From positions 45,853 to 109,852 of the forward strand of contig CAMYJB010000012.1 of NCBI GenBank assembly GCA_947258565.1: a stretch of 64,000 bases of DNA, in the 5' to 3' direction. The notes beneath the pieces were generated by a model. That model searched no databases and was not told the origin of the DNA. It worked only from the letters and a program-made list of their open reading frames with translations. The position numbers were made by a program, and so were the translations under genes. Of this stretch, positions 1-8,859 are shown in pieces. The DNA is from an uncultured Woeseiaceae bacterium. GTDB taxonomy: Bacteria > Pseudomonadota > Gammaproteobacteria > Steroidobacterales > Woeseiaceae. The stretch's first letter is position 1. The number at the start of each line of letters is the position of its first letter.

Positions 1-1074
1 GTTCGGGTCGGGTTGGACCGTATTGCGAACAAGGCTAGCGCGTGCGAATACCTCGTGCGCGTCGTGATAGCTGACCAGCGACGCCACGCCGTTTGCCGTG
101 CTGGCAAGAGAGCGTATGTGATCGGAGTCGCGTTCACTGAGACCCGAGTGGGCCTGGGCGTTCTCCAGCAGCGCCCGGAGCCGTTCTTCGGCCGGGGTCG
201 TGTCGTCCTCGAGGGGCGCGTGCGCTTCGAAATACAGCTCCCCGTTTCGCCACCCCAGGAGATAAGGCTCATTGATGATGCGCACGGTTTCTCCGACGAC
301 GACCAGCGAATACAGGAGCTCTATGTTCTCTGGATACAACCGTACGCAGCCGTGGCTGACGCGCATGCCCACGCCGTAGGGCTGATTGGTGCCATGAATC
401 AGGTAGCCGGGCATCGCGAGTTTCAGCACATGCGAACCGAGCGGGTTGTCGGGCCCGGGCGGTACCACGGAGGGTAACGGGTTGCCCATTTCAGCGTGCT
501 CCTGGCGAACCGACGCGGGCGGAAACCAATGCGGGTCGGCCGCCTTAGAAACCACCTCAGTCGTACCGACGGGCGTCTCCCAGCCGACACGCCCTATCCC
601 TATCGGGTAGGTAAGCACCGTCTGTGGCTGGCCCTCGGCCACCTCCGGGAAATAGAACAGCCGCCTCGAGGCAATGTTGAGAACGACGCCTTTGCGCGGG
701 ACGTCCGGGACGACGTACTGGGTGGGCAGCAGCACCGGTGTTCGATCGCCCGGCAGCCAGGGATCGACGCCCGGATTGGCGGCAAGGATCTCATCGTAGC
801 CGAGCCCGTATTCCCGGGCCAGGTCGGACAGGGTGTTCTCGCCCTCGGTATAGACAATTTGCGGCGCACCAATGACGGACTGCGTTTCTGCCTCGAGCAC
901 GAAATAGTTGCGCGCGATCGGCTCCTCCAGCGGGCGCGCCTCCAGTGGCACGGCCTCGGGCCGCGCGTCGCCTGACGTGCCCGGGTAGAGATCCTCCAGG
1001 AATGTGCATCCCGCCAGCGCAACAGGCGCCAGCAGTACGATGCATCGACGAGCAGCCGGAGATTGCGTGTTCAA
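1..1074 (-). CDS. L,D-transpeptidase lipoprotein with LysM domain (3' end outside window)
   Basis: This is an ErfK/YbiS-type L,D-transpeptidase, which cross-links peptidoglycan or attaches proteins to it in the periplasm. The minus-strand reading frame starts at TTG 1074, with a GAGG element about 8 bases upstream. A signal peptide ends in the lipobox LAGC, so the protein is probably a lipoprotein. A LysM-like segment (around residues 60-110, with LSDLAREYG and ILAANPGVDP) precedes the YkuD catalytic domain. The active-site signature is complete: His227 in IHGTN and Cys243 in SHGCVRL. The frame is still open at base 1, so about 358 residues are visible and the C-terminus is missing. Peptidoglycan binding and catalysis are inferred from the family. 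Confidence 0.9.
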   Translation of the reverse strand, partial: MNTQSPAARRCIVLLAPVALAGCTFLEDLYPGTSGDARPEAVPLEARPLEEPIARNYFVLEAETQSVIGAPQIVYTEGENTLSDLAREYGLGYDEILAANPGVDPWLPGDRTPVLLPTQYVVPDVPRKGVVLNIASRRLFYFPEVAEGQPQTVLTYPIGIGRVGWETPVGTTEVVSKAADPHWFPPASVRQEHAEMGNPLPSVVPPGPDNPLGSHVLKLAMPGYLIHGTNQPYGVGMRVSHGCVRLYPENIELLYSLVVVGETVRIINEPYLLGWRNGELYFEAHAPLEDDTTPAEERLRALLENAQAHSGLSERDSDHIRSLASTANGVASLVSYHDAHEVFARASLVRNTVQPDPN

Positions 1075-1132
1075 GACCCTGACCTCTGTTCCGAAGGCGC
1101 TATCTTCGCAAAAATCGGCGGGCGAGACGAAC

Positions 1133-1891
1133 TCAGAGCCGCGTTGCCCTCACCGTCATCGGCCAGCGCACGGTTTGCGGCACTGTGCCCCACGCCCTGC
1201 GGAGCTCGTCTTCGATCAGTCCGACCGGATCATCGCCGCGCTCGCGCCGGTAGCGCCGGCATGCGGACCAGGTACGCAGGTAGCCGAGCATGTCATCGAC
1301 GGTCCATCGGGCCTGCATCTCGAATTCGGGAGCCAGCAACTCGTCCCCGGGGAAAACGATGCCGGCATAGCGTTCCTCGATAAGGCGCCGTTCAGCCGGC
1401 CAGAAGGGACCGACGATATCGGTGTAAAGACCTGCAACAACACGGTCGCAGTCCGTGGAGACGTTGCACAATTCGTAACACCACGCCGCGAGTACGCCGT
1501 TCGCGACGAGCACGCGGGACGCCTCGGCAAAGAATCGACCCGTGTCGAACCAGTGCAGCGCCTGGCCGACCGTAACGAGATCCGCGGAGTCGTTTTGCAG
1601 CCCGGATTCCTCGGCGGCCGCAACCCGGTAACTCACGGAGGGGTGATCGTCGGCCGCGTTGATCTGTGCCTGGCTGGCATCCGTTGCGACGACCCGGTCG
1701 AAATGTTCGGCGAGGGCAACGGCTGCCTGCCCGTTGCCGGTCGCGCAGTCCCATGCGAGCCGGCGACCCGAGAGGCTGGCGAGATAGGCGAACAGCTCAC
1801 GAGGATAATTCGGCCGGTGACGGGCGTAGCCTTCAGCCAGCGCGGAGAAATGGTCTTTGAATTCCGGTCCCGCCGACACTACGTGCTGCAA
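1133..1891 (-). CDS. class I SAM-dependent methyltransferase
   Basis: This 252-residue protein has a Rossmann methyltransferase fold. Motif I (LAWDCATGNGQA, near residues 45-56) binds SAM, and the acidic residue of motif II follows in VVATDAS. It belongs to the Methyltransf_11 group; the small-molecule or lipid substrate cannot be read from the sequence. The listed start is a TTG inside the 3' end of the M48 protease gene (13-base overlap). A GTG four codons later shares a base with that gene's stop and is an equally good start. Either way the gene should be translationally coupled to the upstream protease. The function beyond methyl transfer is unknown. Confidence 0.8.
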   Translation of the reverse strand: MQHVVSAGPEFKDHFSALAEGYARHRPNYPRELFAYLASLSGRRLAWDCATGNGQAAVALAEHFDRVVATDASQAQINAADDHPSVSYRVAAAEESGLQNDSADLVTVGQALHWFDTGRFFAEASRVLVANGVLAAWCYELCNVSTDCDRVVAGLYTDIVGPFWPAERRLIEERYAGIVFPGDELLAPEFEMQARWTVDDMLGYLRTWSACRRYRRERGDDPVGLIEDELRRAWGTVPQTVRWPMTVRATRL

Positions 1892-2691
1892 GACGGCGTC
1901 TTTCCTGCCTGCTTAGCCTCGTTGTAGAGCTTGAGCGTCGAACCGAACTGGGCGACGAGCTGGTCGATGCGCTTCTCGCTGGAAGGGTGCGTCGACAGGA
2001 ACTCTGCGGGTGCTTCTCCCGCCTCCTTGTTCATGTTCTGCCACAGCGGCACACTCTCGCGCGGATCGAAGCCCGCCTTCGCCATGTACTCGAGGCCGAT
2101 CACGTCCGCCTCGCTCTCCTGCGAGCGCGAGAACGGCAGCATGATGCCGAGCGCAGCGCCCGCCTGCAGTGCCTCGTATGCCGTATAGGTCGCGCCCTGG
2201 TGGCCGCCGCCCAGCAACACGGCGGCAACCTGCACGCCGACGTTGGAGAACGAGCCACGGGACGCCCGCTCGTTTGCATGGCGCGCGGTGACGTGGGCGA
2301 TTTCGTGGCCGATCACGGCGGCCAGCTGGTCCTGGTTCTGTGCGGCTTTCAGGATTCCCGTCATCACACCGATCTTGCCGCCCGGCATGGCGAATGCATT
2401 GACGGCGTCCGACTCGAATATCGCCATCTCCCACTCCAGATCGCGGTACTCCGGCGGCAGCTCCGTCACCACGGCCTGCGCGACGCAATGGATATAGTCG
2501 ATCTTCGCCCGGTCGGTCTCGAGCGGCATGTTCGCCTTCATCTCCGCAAACTGGCGCGCAGCCTCGACGGCCAGCTCCTGATCGTTCTTCAGAACCACCT
2601 GCGAGCGCCCGGTGGGCGAGGTCGAACATGCGACGGCGGCAACGGCGACCAAAACCATTGAAATCAGTGACTTGAAGTGTAGCTGGGGCAT
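1879..2691 (-). CDS. M48-family zinc metalloprotease, lipoprotein
   Basis: This 270-residue protein has an N-terminal hydrophobic segment followed by AVACS, a plausible lipoprotein cleavage site at Cys22. The zinc site is complete: HEIAH at residues 129-133 and the third ligand Glu192 in SRSQESEAD. The length and motif spacing fit the LoiP/YcaL group of periplasmic M48 proteases, which degrade or quality-control envelope proteins. It lies 40 bases downstream of sohB, another envelope protease gene, and overlaps the methyltransferase gene that follows, so the genes are probably cotranscribed. The natural substrate is unknown. Confidence 0.9.
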   Translation of the reverse strand: MPQLHFKSLISMVLVAVAAVACSTSPTGRSQVVLKNDQELAVEAARQFAEMKANMPLETDRAKIDYIHCVAQAVVTELPPEYRDLEWEMAIFESDAVNAFAMPGGKIGVMTGILKAAQNQDQLAAVIGHEIAHVTARHANERASRGSFSNVGVQVAAVLLGGGHQGATYTAYEALQAGAALGIMLPFSRSQESEADVIGLEYMAKAGFDPRESVPLWQNMNKEAGEAPAEFLSTHPSSEKRIDQLVAQFGSTLKLYNEAKQAGKTPSCST

Positions 2692-2731
2692 GGTTACTCC
2701 TTGCTAACGAGTTTGACAGCCCGGCATCGAC

Positions 2732-3757
2732 TCAGTTCCAGGGGCTCCGCGGCAGGCGCGACTCGAAGCGGCGCCGCCAGCTTGCAGCATCGACCTTCTC
2801 GAGCGCACCGTCGATGTTTTGCATTATGCGTTTCTGCAGCGGCTGCTTGATCTTGTAGCTCACGTGATAAAGGTCGCGCTCGGTGGCACGCTGCAGTAAC
2901 AGTTCATCACTGGTCAGGATCTCATCGGCCAGGCCGAGTTCGAGGGCCCGCGTGCCATACCAGTGCTCCCCCGTGGCGACGGTCTCGAGGTCCAGGTCTG
3001 GCCGGTAACGGCTGACCGCCGCCTTGAACAGCGTGTGGACGTCTTCGAGCTCCTGCTTGAGCTTGGCGCGATCCTCGTCGGTGTTCTTGCCGAACATCGT
3101 CACGGTTCGCTTGTACTTGCCGGCCGAGATTTGCTCGAAATCGACGCCGTGGCTGTCGAGCAGGCGATTGAAATTGGGGATCTGTGCCAGCACGCCGATG
3201 GACCCAAGGATCGCAAACGGGGCCGCGTAGATCTTCGAGGCCACGCAGGCCATCAGGTAGCCGCCACTCGCCGCCACCTTGTCGACGCAGACCACCAGGG
3301 GAATCTCCCGGTCGCGAACACGCGCGAGCTGTGATGCGGCGAGACCGTGCTCGTGCACGATGCCGCCGTGATTTTCGAGTCGCACGATGAGCTCGTCATC
3401 CGGCGTCGCAACGTCGAGCACCGCACTGACCTCCTCACGCAACGAGGACACCGCGCTGGCCTTGAGGTCGCCCTTGAAATCGACGACGAAGCTGCGCGGC
3501 CTGCTCGCGCGCTTTTCCTCGGCCTTCTGCTTCTTTTTCTCTTCCTTCGCCTGCTTCTTGCGCTCGTCTTTCTTCATGACGGCAGAACGCAGCGCGGCAT
3601 TGGTCTTGCGGTACCGCTTGTTCAGATTTTCGACATCGAGGCCGTCGCGGGTTGCTTTACGCCCGGCCGCGGCACCCACCGTAATGATGATCACGATCGC
3701 GATGACGATCGTCATGATCTTCAGAAGGAACAATCCGTACTCGGCAAGAAACTCCAT
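2732..3757 (-). CDS. sohB: inner-membrane peptidase SohB (S49 family)
   Basis: This 341-residue protein matches the usual length of SohB. It has one N-terminal membrane segment (about residues 8-30), a Lys/Glu-rich charged linker (about 60-85), then a peptidase S49 domain. The nucleophilic serine lies in VAASGGYLMAC and is followed by the family block APFAILGSIGV. The general-base lysine lies in SAGKYKRTVTMFGKN. S49 enzymes cut peptides or membrane proteins at the inner membrane using a Ser-Lys dyad. The gene starts 33 bases after the end of lipA and is followed by the M48 protease gene, so it sits in a leftward envelope-protease run. Confidence 0.93.
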   Translation of the reverse strand: MEFLAEYGLFLLKIMTIVIAIVIIITVGAAAGRKATRDGLDVENLNKRYRKTNAALRSAVMKKDERKKQAKEEKKKQKAEEKRASRPRSFVVDFKGDLKASAVSSLREEVSAVLDVATPDDELIVRLENHGGIVHEHGLAASQLARVRDREIPLVVCVDKVAASGGYLMACVASKIYAAPFAILGSIGVLAQIPNFNRLLDSHGVDFEQISAGKYKRTVTMFGKNTDEDRAKLKQELEDVHTLFKAAVSRYRPDLDLETVATGEHWYGTRALELGLADEILTSDELLLQRATERDLYHVSYKIKQPLQKRIMQNIDGALEKVDAASWRRRFESRLPRSPWN

Positions 3758-3790
3758 TGCGGTGATATCCCTGGTAATCCGACGCCGCGA

Positions 3791-4798
3791 TCAACCGACG
3801 GCCAGGCCGACGTTGTTCTTCTGCAGTACCTGCTCGGCGCGATAGCTCGAACGCACCATCGGGCCCGCCACGACTTCGACGAAGCCGCGTTCGAGGCCCT
3901 CCACGCGGTAGGCCTCGAACTCATCCGGCGTGACGTAGCGTTCGACCGCCAGGTGATAGGGTGTCGGCCGGAGGTATTGGCCGAGCGTCAATATGTCCAC
4001 CGCCGCCTCGCGCAGGTCGTCCATGGTCTTCATGATCTCGCTGTCGCGTTCGCCGAGGCCCAGCATGAGGCTGGTCTTCGTCAGGACCTCGGGACGGTGT
4101 TGCTTGGCGTGCCTGAGCACATCGAGCGTCTGTTCGTAACCGGCACGGGGATCACGCACCGGGTGCGTGAGGCGTTTCACCGTCTCGACGTTTTGTGCAA
4201 ACACATCCAGGCCCGAATCGACAACGACCTCGACATGGCCGCGGACACCATTGAAATCAGGTGTCAGGGCTTCCACGGCCGTATTGGCATTGCGTTTCTT
4301 GATTTCGCGCACGCAGGCGGCGTAATGGGATGCGCCGCCGTCCGGCAGATCGTCGCGATCGACCGAGGTAATGACGACATACTGGAGTCCCATGAAATGC
4401 ACTGCGCGGCCCGTATTCGCAGGCTCTTCCGGATCCAGCCATCCTTTAGGATTGCCCGTATCGACGGCGCAAAAGCGGCACGCTCGGGTGCAAACCGAGC
4501 CAAGCACCATGATCGTCGCGGTACCCGCGTTCCAGCACTCGCCGATGTTCGGGCACATCGATTCTTCGCAGACCGTGCTCAGCCGATGCTCGTGCACGAT
4601 GTCCTGCGTATTCGAATACCCCTTCCCGGACGGCATTTTCGCACGCAACCATTTCGGCTTCTGGCCGTGCACGACGGGCTCGGCGTCACGGCGCTGCTTC
4701 ACGCCGTTCTTGATGGCCGGGAAGCCAGCGTCGGTCTGGTACTTGCGGCCACTCTCAATAATCGGAATGCCGCGGAATTTGGTGTCTCTGTCGGTCAT
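3791..4798 (-). CDS. lipA: lipoyl synthase LipA
   Basis: This radical-SAM enzyme inserts two sulfur atoms into octanoyl groups on lipoyl-dependent enzymes such as pyruvate dehydrogenase. With ATG 4798 as start the protein has 335 residues, the normal length. An upstream in-frame GTG at 4840 would add 14 residues and is not favoured. The auxiliary 4Fe-4S cluster cysteines are at 77, 82 and 88 (CEESMC, IGEC). The radical-SAM CxxxCxxC cysteines are at 103, 107 and 110. The C-terminal RSSYRAEQ motif, which includes the serine ligand, is present. No lipB gene precedes it; the upstream DNA holds a palindromic repeat and a terminator. Confidence 0.96.
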   Translation of the reverse strand: MTDRDTKFRGIPIIESGRKYQTDAGFPAIKNGVKQRRDAEPVVHGQKPKWLRAKMPSGKGYSNTQDIVHEHRLSTVCEESMCPNIGECWNAGTATIMVLGSVCTRACRFCAVDTGNPKGWLDPEEPANTGRAVHFMGLQYVVITSVDRDDLPDGGASHYAACVREIKKRNANTAVEALTPDFNGVRGHVEVVVDSGLDVFAQNVETVKRLTHPVRDPRAGYEQTLDVLRHAKQHRPEVLTKTSLMLGLGERDSEIMKTMDDLREAAVDILTLGQYLRPTPYHLAVERYVTPDEFEAYRVEGLERGFVEVVAGPMVRSSYRAEQVLQKNNVGLAVG

Positions 4799-4979
4799 AA
4801 GTTCGCTTGCCGGCCGGAAACCGGACGCGCATTTTCTCACAAATCATTCGCCGCGTGGGAACCGGATCCGACGCCTGAGACTCGACCTGGTGCAGGCGAG
4901 CGGGTCATTCGAGGCAGCCTGATGCTGAAACGGCGGGCTGTCGGCTCATCGCGCCTGGTCCGACCGCCGCGCCATCCAG

Positions 4980-5058
4980 TGCCGGACGGGGGTGTTCCTC
5001 GAAGGAAGTAAAGCGGACCGAAGGGAGCCATGACTGAGAGGAATATCCCCGTCCGGCA
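4980..5058 (+). repeat. dispersed palindromic repeat, copy A
   Basis: Two perfect 12-base inverted arms (TGCCGGACGGGG and its complement, at 4980-4991 and 5047-5058) enclose a core. The core contains TTCCTCGAAGGAAGTAAAG, GGACCGAAGGGAGCCATGA and GAGAGGAAT. The same core recurs at 9351-9435 (opposite orientation), 9476-9582 and 20929-21006, each with its own different stem sequence. The element resembles REP-type non-autonomous palindromic repeats; no transposase gene is nearby. Confidence 0.8.
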
Positions 5059-5124
5059 TTTGATTACAGCCCGCCGGACAAAGAACGACAGCTCGCGAAA
5101 CCAAATTTCGCTTTGAGGTCGGTC

Positions 5125-5150
5125 AAAAAAAATCCCGGCCGAAGCCGGGA
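5125..5150 (-). terminator. Rho-independent terminator
   Basis: On the minus strand a 7-bp stem (TCCCGGC/GCCGGGA) with a TTCG tetraloop is followed by eight T residues. It lies 45 bases beyond the stop of the minus-strand gene at 5195-5392 and should end that transcript before lipA. Confidence 0.9.
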
Positions 5151-5194
5151 GAGTCAGGGGGAATCCGTAGATTCTGCGAGCACGCCAGAAGTAA

Positions 5195-5392
5195 CTAGTG
5201 CAATCGTGACCAGCTCAGGAGCTTCACCGAACTCCGGTGCAGGTCGAAATTCCGGGCCAATGCGGCCTCGATGTCGCGCGTATCCGTGTCGTGATCCATC
5301 GGCTGGCTCAGTTCCACCACGCCGCTGAATTCATTACCGTCACGATACTGCGTGTCGGTCAGGATGAACTGTGTGTAGTACTTCGCGGACAT
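5195..5392 (-). CDS. small conserved-looking protein of unknown function (65 aa)
   Basis: I do not recognise this 65-residue protein. It starts with ATG at 5392, is rich in acidic residues and Tyr/Asp/His, and has no signal peptide or membrane segment, so it is probably cytoplasmic. Support for a real gene comes from context. It fills the space between a regulatory-looking intergenic region and a strong terminator placed directly downstream on the same strand. It is divergently arranged with the OmpA-family gene and could share that upstream region. Function unknown. Confidence 0.6.
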   Translation of the reverse strand: MSAKYYTQFILTDTQYRDGNEFSGVVELSQPMDHDTDTRDIEAALARNFDLHRSSVKLLSWSRLH

Positions 5393-5425
5393 GGGTAAAG
5401 GTTACGCCGGTGGCTTTTTATCGAC

Positions 5426-5441
5426 TGTGAGCTACAGCACA
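5426..5441. promoter_or_regulatory. CRP/Vfr-like palindrome 1
   Basis: TGTGA-N6-GCACA differs from the classical TGTGA-N6-TCACA CRP operator at one position. It lies just upstream of the leftward small gene. Binding is inferred from the consensus only. Confidence 0.35.
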
Positions 5442-5474
5442 AATTTCCGACCGAGAGCCCTGCACTGCCAAAAC

Positions 5475-5490
5475 GGTGACCTCGATCACA
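5475..5490. promoter_or_regulatory. CRP/Vfr-like palindrome 2
   Basis: GGTGA-N6-TCACA differs from the CRP consensus at one position and has a perfect GTGA/TCAC core. Its centre is 49 bases from palindrome 1, and it lies about 80-95 bases before the candidate -10 at 5569-5574. Confidence 0.35.
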
Positions 5491-5709
5491 GCCGAGACCG
5501 GGCATCGGTTTGCCGTGTTGCTGTGCAGCACGGCCGCGCAGGGCCCTGCAAAGATGAAGAATCGAGCGTAAAATTATGGAATTCTGGGAAAAATCAGCGA
5601 AAATCGGCGACGCGGTGCACAGTTTTGGGTGCGTGGCATATGTAATATCGAGCTGCAACTGCCAGTCGCTTGGGCAGTTCGCCTCACGAACAAACCGGGG
5701 AACGATTCA

Positions 5710-7176
5710 ATGGTCGCAATACCGAGGTTGCAATGGAGCATGATTCTGGGCGTTTTAGCGCTCGGAGCCGCATCAGCCCTGGCACAGAATGAGCTGAGAA
5801 GCACCTTTTTCAAGGACGCGGATGCCGCCAAGGCGGCGGCCGACGCGGTCGAGGCCGAATGGCTGTCGCCGCGCTCGTACGAGCGCGGCATGCGGGAATA
5901 CAGGGATGCCGAGCAGGCGCTGGAGCGCGGCCGCAATATCGAGTACGTCCGCACCAACGCCGCCGAGGCTGCCAACTATTTCACCGACGCAGCGAAAGCC
6001 GCACAGCTTGCCAAGACCGCTCTGGCGCAGGCGCTGAAGAGCCGGCAGGACGCGGCAAATGCGCAGGCACCGAAACTGTCGCCCGACCTCTGGGAAGACG
6101 CACAGGACAAGTTTGCCGACGCGATTCGCTATCTCGAGGGCGGCAACCTGAAGAGCGCAAAGCGCCGCGAGATAGAGGCAACCACCCTTTACCGTGACGC
6201 GGAACTCGTCGCGATCAAGGCGCAGTATCTCGGCGAAACGCGCCAGCTGCTGTCCGAAGCGGACCGGCGCCGCGTGGGCCGGTATGCTCCGATCACACTC
6301 GGCAAGGCCAAGCAGCTGCTCGCGGACGCAGAGCGCGAACTCAACGAAAATCGCTACGACACCGACCTGCCCCGCAACCTCGCCATGCGGGCGAACTACG
6401 AGGCGAAGCACGCGATCTACCTGTCGGAGATCGTGCTCAAGGTGCGGGACAAGGACCTGTCCCCGGAGCAGCTTGTATTGCTTTGGGAAGAGCAGTTCCG
6501 TGCCGTCGCCGGCGCCGCCGACGTCATCCCCGACATGCAGGACGGGCCCGAGCGCCTGTCAGCGGAACTGGTTACCTACATCGAGAACATGCGCAACGAG
6601 AAGCAGGCGCTCGAACAGGAAAATGCCGACAACCAGCTGCGCCTGGCCGACATGGAAGAGGAGCTGCGCGTTCTCGATGACCGGCTCGGCGGCGCAACGG
6701 CCGAACGCACCGCGCTCATTCAGCGCATCGAGGCCCAGGAGCGCATCAAGGAGCAGTTCGAGCAAGTCGAGCGAATGTTCAGCAATAACGAGGCACGGGT
6801 TTTCCGGCAGGGCAACACGATCATCATGCGGCTCGTCGGCCTGACGTTCAGCAGCGGATCCGCCCAGCTCAAACCATCGAATTTCGACCTGCTCGCCAAG
6901 GTGGAAAAGGCGATCGATGTATTTCCTCGCAGTGAGCTGATCATCGAAGGACACACCGACTCGCACGGCGGCGATGACCTGAACCAGAAGCTGTCGCAGG
7001 ACCGCGCTGAATCGGTCCAGCAGTACATGATCAATGCGATGCGCATTCCGAGCTATCGACTGATCGCTACCGGTTATGGCGAAACACGGCCCGTCGCGAG
7101 CAACGAGACGGCATCGGGGCGCGAAAAGAACCGCCGCATCGATATCGTCATCAAGCCCAATCTCGACGTCAGCTGA
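5710..7176 (+). CDS. OmpA-family outer-membrane/peptidoglycan-binding protein with DUF4398-like N-terminus
   Basis: ATG 5710 is preceded by GGGGA and begins a clear signal peptide ending at ALAQ; longer in-frame starts upstream lack this fit. The 488-residue product has an alanine-rich, helical, DUF4398-like region (about residues 25-200), a coiled-coil stretch (about 290-360, with repeated Glu/Leu/Gln), and a C-terminal OmpA domain. The OmpA domain contains LIIEGHTDSHGG and the terminal SGREKNRRIDI block, which binds peptidoglycan. It probably tethers the outer membrane to the cell wall. Its stop is only 3 bases from the stop of the convergent hydrolase gene. Confidence 0.88.
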   Translation: MVAIPRLQWSMILGVLALGAASALAQNELRSTFFKDADAAKAAADAVEAEWLSPRSYERGMREYRDAEQALERGRNIEYVRTNAAEAANYFTDAAKAAQLAKTALAQALKSRQDAANAQAPKLSPDLWEDAQDKFADAIRYLEGGNLKSAKRREIEATTLYRDAELVAIKAQYLGETRQLLSEADRRRVGRYAPITLGKAKQLLADAERELNENRYDTDLPRNLAMRANYEAKHAIYLSEIVLKVRDKDLSPEQLVLLWEEQFRAVAGAADVIPDMQDGPERLSAELVTYIENMRNEKQALEQENADNQLRLADMEEELRVLDDRLGGATAERTALIQRIEAQERIKEQFEQVERMFSNNEARVFRQGNTIIMRLVGLTFSSGSAQLKPSNFDLLAKVEKAIDVFPRSELIIEGHTDSHGGDDLNQKLSQDRAESVQQYMINAMRIPSYRLIATGYGETRPVASNETASGREKNRRIDIVIKPNLDVS

Positions 7177-7179
7177 CCT

Positions 7180-8088
7180 TCATGCGGCGAGCTGCCGTTG
7201 TCGCCACCAATCGGCGACAACAGCCGCCGTCACCTTGTTGACCAGGTAGCCGTATTCGGCGTGTACGTTGAGTTCGCCGTCGTGGCGGAAGAAATTGAAT
7301 ATCTCGATGTCCTCGATGCGCTCGACGAGCCCCAGCTCCGTCATCTCAGCGAAATCATTTGCCAGGTAGGGATTGACCGCGGTCATATCGCCCACGGCCG
7401 ACAGGTTGACCCAGCGCCGGATATTGTCGGGATAGCGTTCCTGCCCACTCCTGTCGTGTCCGAGGATGTGCCGCCGCAGGTAGCTCTGGCCGAGCGGCGA
7501 TCCCATAGTCAGCAGCAGATCGATCTGCAATTCGTCCCTCGGCTCACGACTCATTTCCCAGAGCACGTCGTAGGCGATCACCGAGCCCATACTGTGCGCA
7601 AGGAGAAGCACGGGCCTGCCTGACTCCCATGCCGCCCGCAGCGGCATCTTGAGCATCTCGCGGGTGTGCGTGGCAATGTCGTTGCGGTTGTGCACGTAAC
7701 GCATCAGGTCGCGGAGGTGCAGCTCGACACGCTCGTTCGCAAGATGCGGGATCAGGAACGGAAAAAGATTCCCGACTCGGTAGAGCCAGCGCAGCAATCG
7801 CTTACCGAGCGATGAAGCCTCCACAATATCCTGCTCGCTTGCATCGCGCCGTTCGAGTAACTCGTCGATCGACTTCGCGTCGAGCTGAAAGTCACGGTGC
7901 TCACGATAGAAATCGTATGTCCAGGCAATCAGGTCGAAACTGCGGTCGGCAACGTCGAATTCCTTGCCGACATCTGCATCGTGGCGACGCAATCCCTCCG
8001 CGAGGCAACGCCGCAGGGCCGCCTTGTGCACACCGGCTTCCGGCTTCGGCAGCAGCCCAGGCACGTAGAGAATCAGCGGGGAGGTCAT
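7180..8088 (-). CDS. alpha/beta-hydrolase fold protein
   Basis: This 302-residue protein begins with the typical first strand LILYVPGLL. The nucleophile elbow LLLAHSMGSVIAYDVLW places Ser166 as nucleophile, and a second block LTMGSPLG follows. It resembles cytoplasmic lipase/esterase-type or PGAP1-like hydrolases; the substrate is unknown. It overlaps the upstream HAD phosphatase gene by 4 bases, so the two are translated together. A clear paralogue at 59859-60827 shares the AYDVLW, LGSP and ERYPxNI blocks but has lost the nucleophilic serine. Confidence 0.75.
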   Translation of the reverse strand: MTSPLILYVPGLLPKPEAGVHKAALRRCLAEGLRRHDADVGKEFDVADRSFDLIAWTYDFYREHRDFQLDAKSIDELLERRDASEQDIVEASSLGKRLLRWLYRVGNLFPFLIPHLANERVELHLRDLMRYVHNRNDIATHTREMLKMPLRAAWESGRPVLLLAHSMGSVIAYDVLWEMSREPRDELQIDLLLTMGSPLGQSYLRRHILGHDRSGQERYPDNIRRWVNLSAVGDMTAVNPYLANDFAEMTELGLVERIEDIEIFNFFRHDGELNVHAEYGYLVNKVTAAVVADWWRQRQLAA

Positions 8089-8786
8089 TCTTCCCGTGCT
8101 GACGCAACAAGCAGCTCATCGAGTTCCCGGAGATCGGAGACGGTCCGGTCCGGCGGCTCGAAGCTGTCCGGCCAGGCGTGACCGTTGCGATTCAGCCATG
8201 CCGTTCTCAGGCCCGCCGAACGCGCCCCGTGTACGTCGAATTCCGGGTGGTCTCCAACATGCAGTGTCTGGTGCGCGGCTGCACCACCGACGCTGACCGC
8301 TGCATCGAAAATAGGCCTCGCAGGTTTAGCGGCGCCGGCAGAGCGAGCCGACACGACGGCGTGGAAAAAATGATCTATGCCGATTCGGTCCAGTTTCGCG
8401 TTGCCGTTTGTCACGGCTACCAGCGTATATCGGCTCGAAAGCGACTCGAGCGCCGGCCGTACCTCGGGAAACAGCTCGAGCGTGTTGCGCTCTTCGTCAA
8501 AGACGTCGAAAGCCTCGTCGACGAAATCGTTACCGTAACCCGCAGCGACACCCATGCGCGCGAGCACTTCGCAGCGGATGAACGTCAGGTCGTGAGACCG
8601 ATCCTGGTGCTCCGCGAAGACCTGGGCGCGCAGCTCTGCGATGTCCTCGGGCTGGTGCATGTCAACGATGCGCGGGTAGCGCTCTGCGAGCCAGTCCCGC
8701 AGTCGCGTTTCTGCGCGGCGGATGACCGGGGTGATATCCCACAGGGTGTCGTCGAGATCCAGCGTTATCGTGCGTATGCCGTTCAC
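8085..8786 (-). CDS. HAD-superfamily hydrolase (YigB-like)
   Basis: This 233-residue protein carries the HAD motif I DLDDTLWD, with nucleophile Asp10 and acid Asp12. Motif II lies in LVAVTNGNAK. Motif III/IV lies in the SAGAAKPARPIF and LHVGDHPEFDVHGARSAG blocks. The helical cap after motif I is of the C1 type. HAD enzymes of this group dephosphorylate small metabolites such as FMN or sugar phosphates. The gene comes first in a two-gene leftward operon with the alpha/beta-hydrolase. Its exact substrate is not evident. Confidence 0.88.
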   Translation of the reverse strand: MNGIRTITLDLDDTLWDITPVIRRAETRLRDWLAERYPRIVDMHQPEDIAELRAQVFAEHQDRSHDLTFIRCEVLARMGVAAGYGNDFVDEAFDVFDEERNTLELFPEVRPALESLSSRYTLVAVTNGNAKLDRIGIDHFFHAVVSARSAGAAKPARPIFDAAVSVGGAAAHQTLHVGDHPEFDVHGARSAGLRTAWLNRNGHAWPDSFEPPDRTVSDLRELDELLVASAREE

Positions 8787-8859
8787 ATATTGCTCGCAAC
8801 GTCGCGATGGACCACCATTGTGATCCGTTTCAACAAATCACTGCAACCGGGACGATGTC

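Larger units (their letters stand above)
4799..5194. other. intergenic region with repeat copy A and a terminator
   Basis: There is no convincing coding sequence in this 396-base gap between the 5' end of lipA and the 3' end of the small gene at 5195-5392. It contains palindromic repeat copy A (4980-5058) and the minus-strand terminator (5125-5150). The lipA promoter must lie within or near it, but no clear -35/-10 pair stands out. Confidence 0.6.
5393..5709. other. divergent intergenic region upstream of the OmpA-family gene
   Basis: This 317-base stretch separates the small leftward gene from the rightward OmpA-family gene. It holds two CRP-like palindromes (5426-5441, 5475-5490) and an AT-rich -10-like hexamer TAAAAT at 5569-5574. 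No open reading frame in it looks real. Confidence 0.5.

Noticed and set aside
3347..5011. Long open frame (554 codons) on the plus strand opposite sohB and lipA
   Set aside because: It lies antisense to two well-recognised genes, has no recognisable domain, and runs through a repeat. Long antisense frames are expected in GC-rich DNA.
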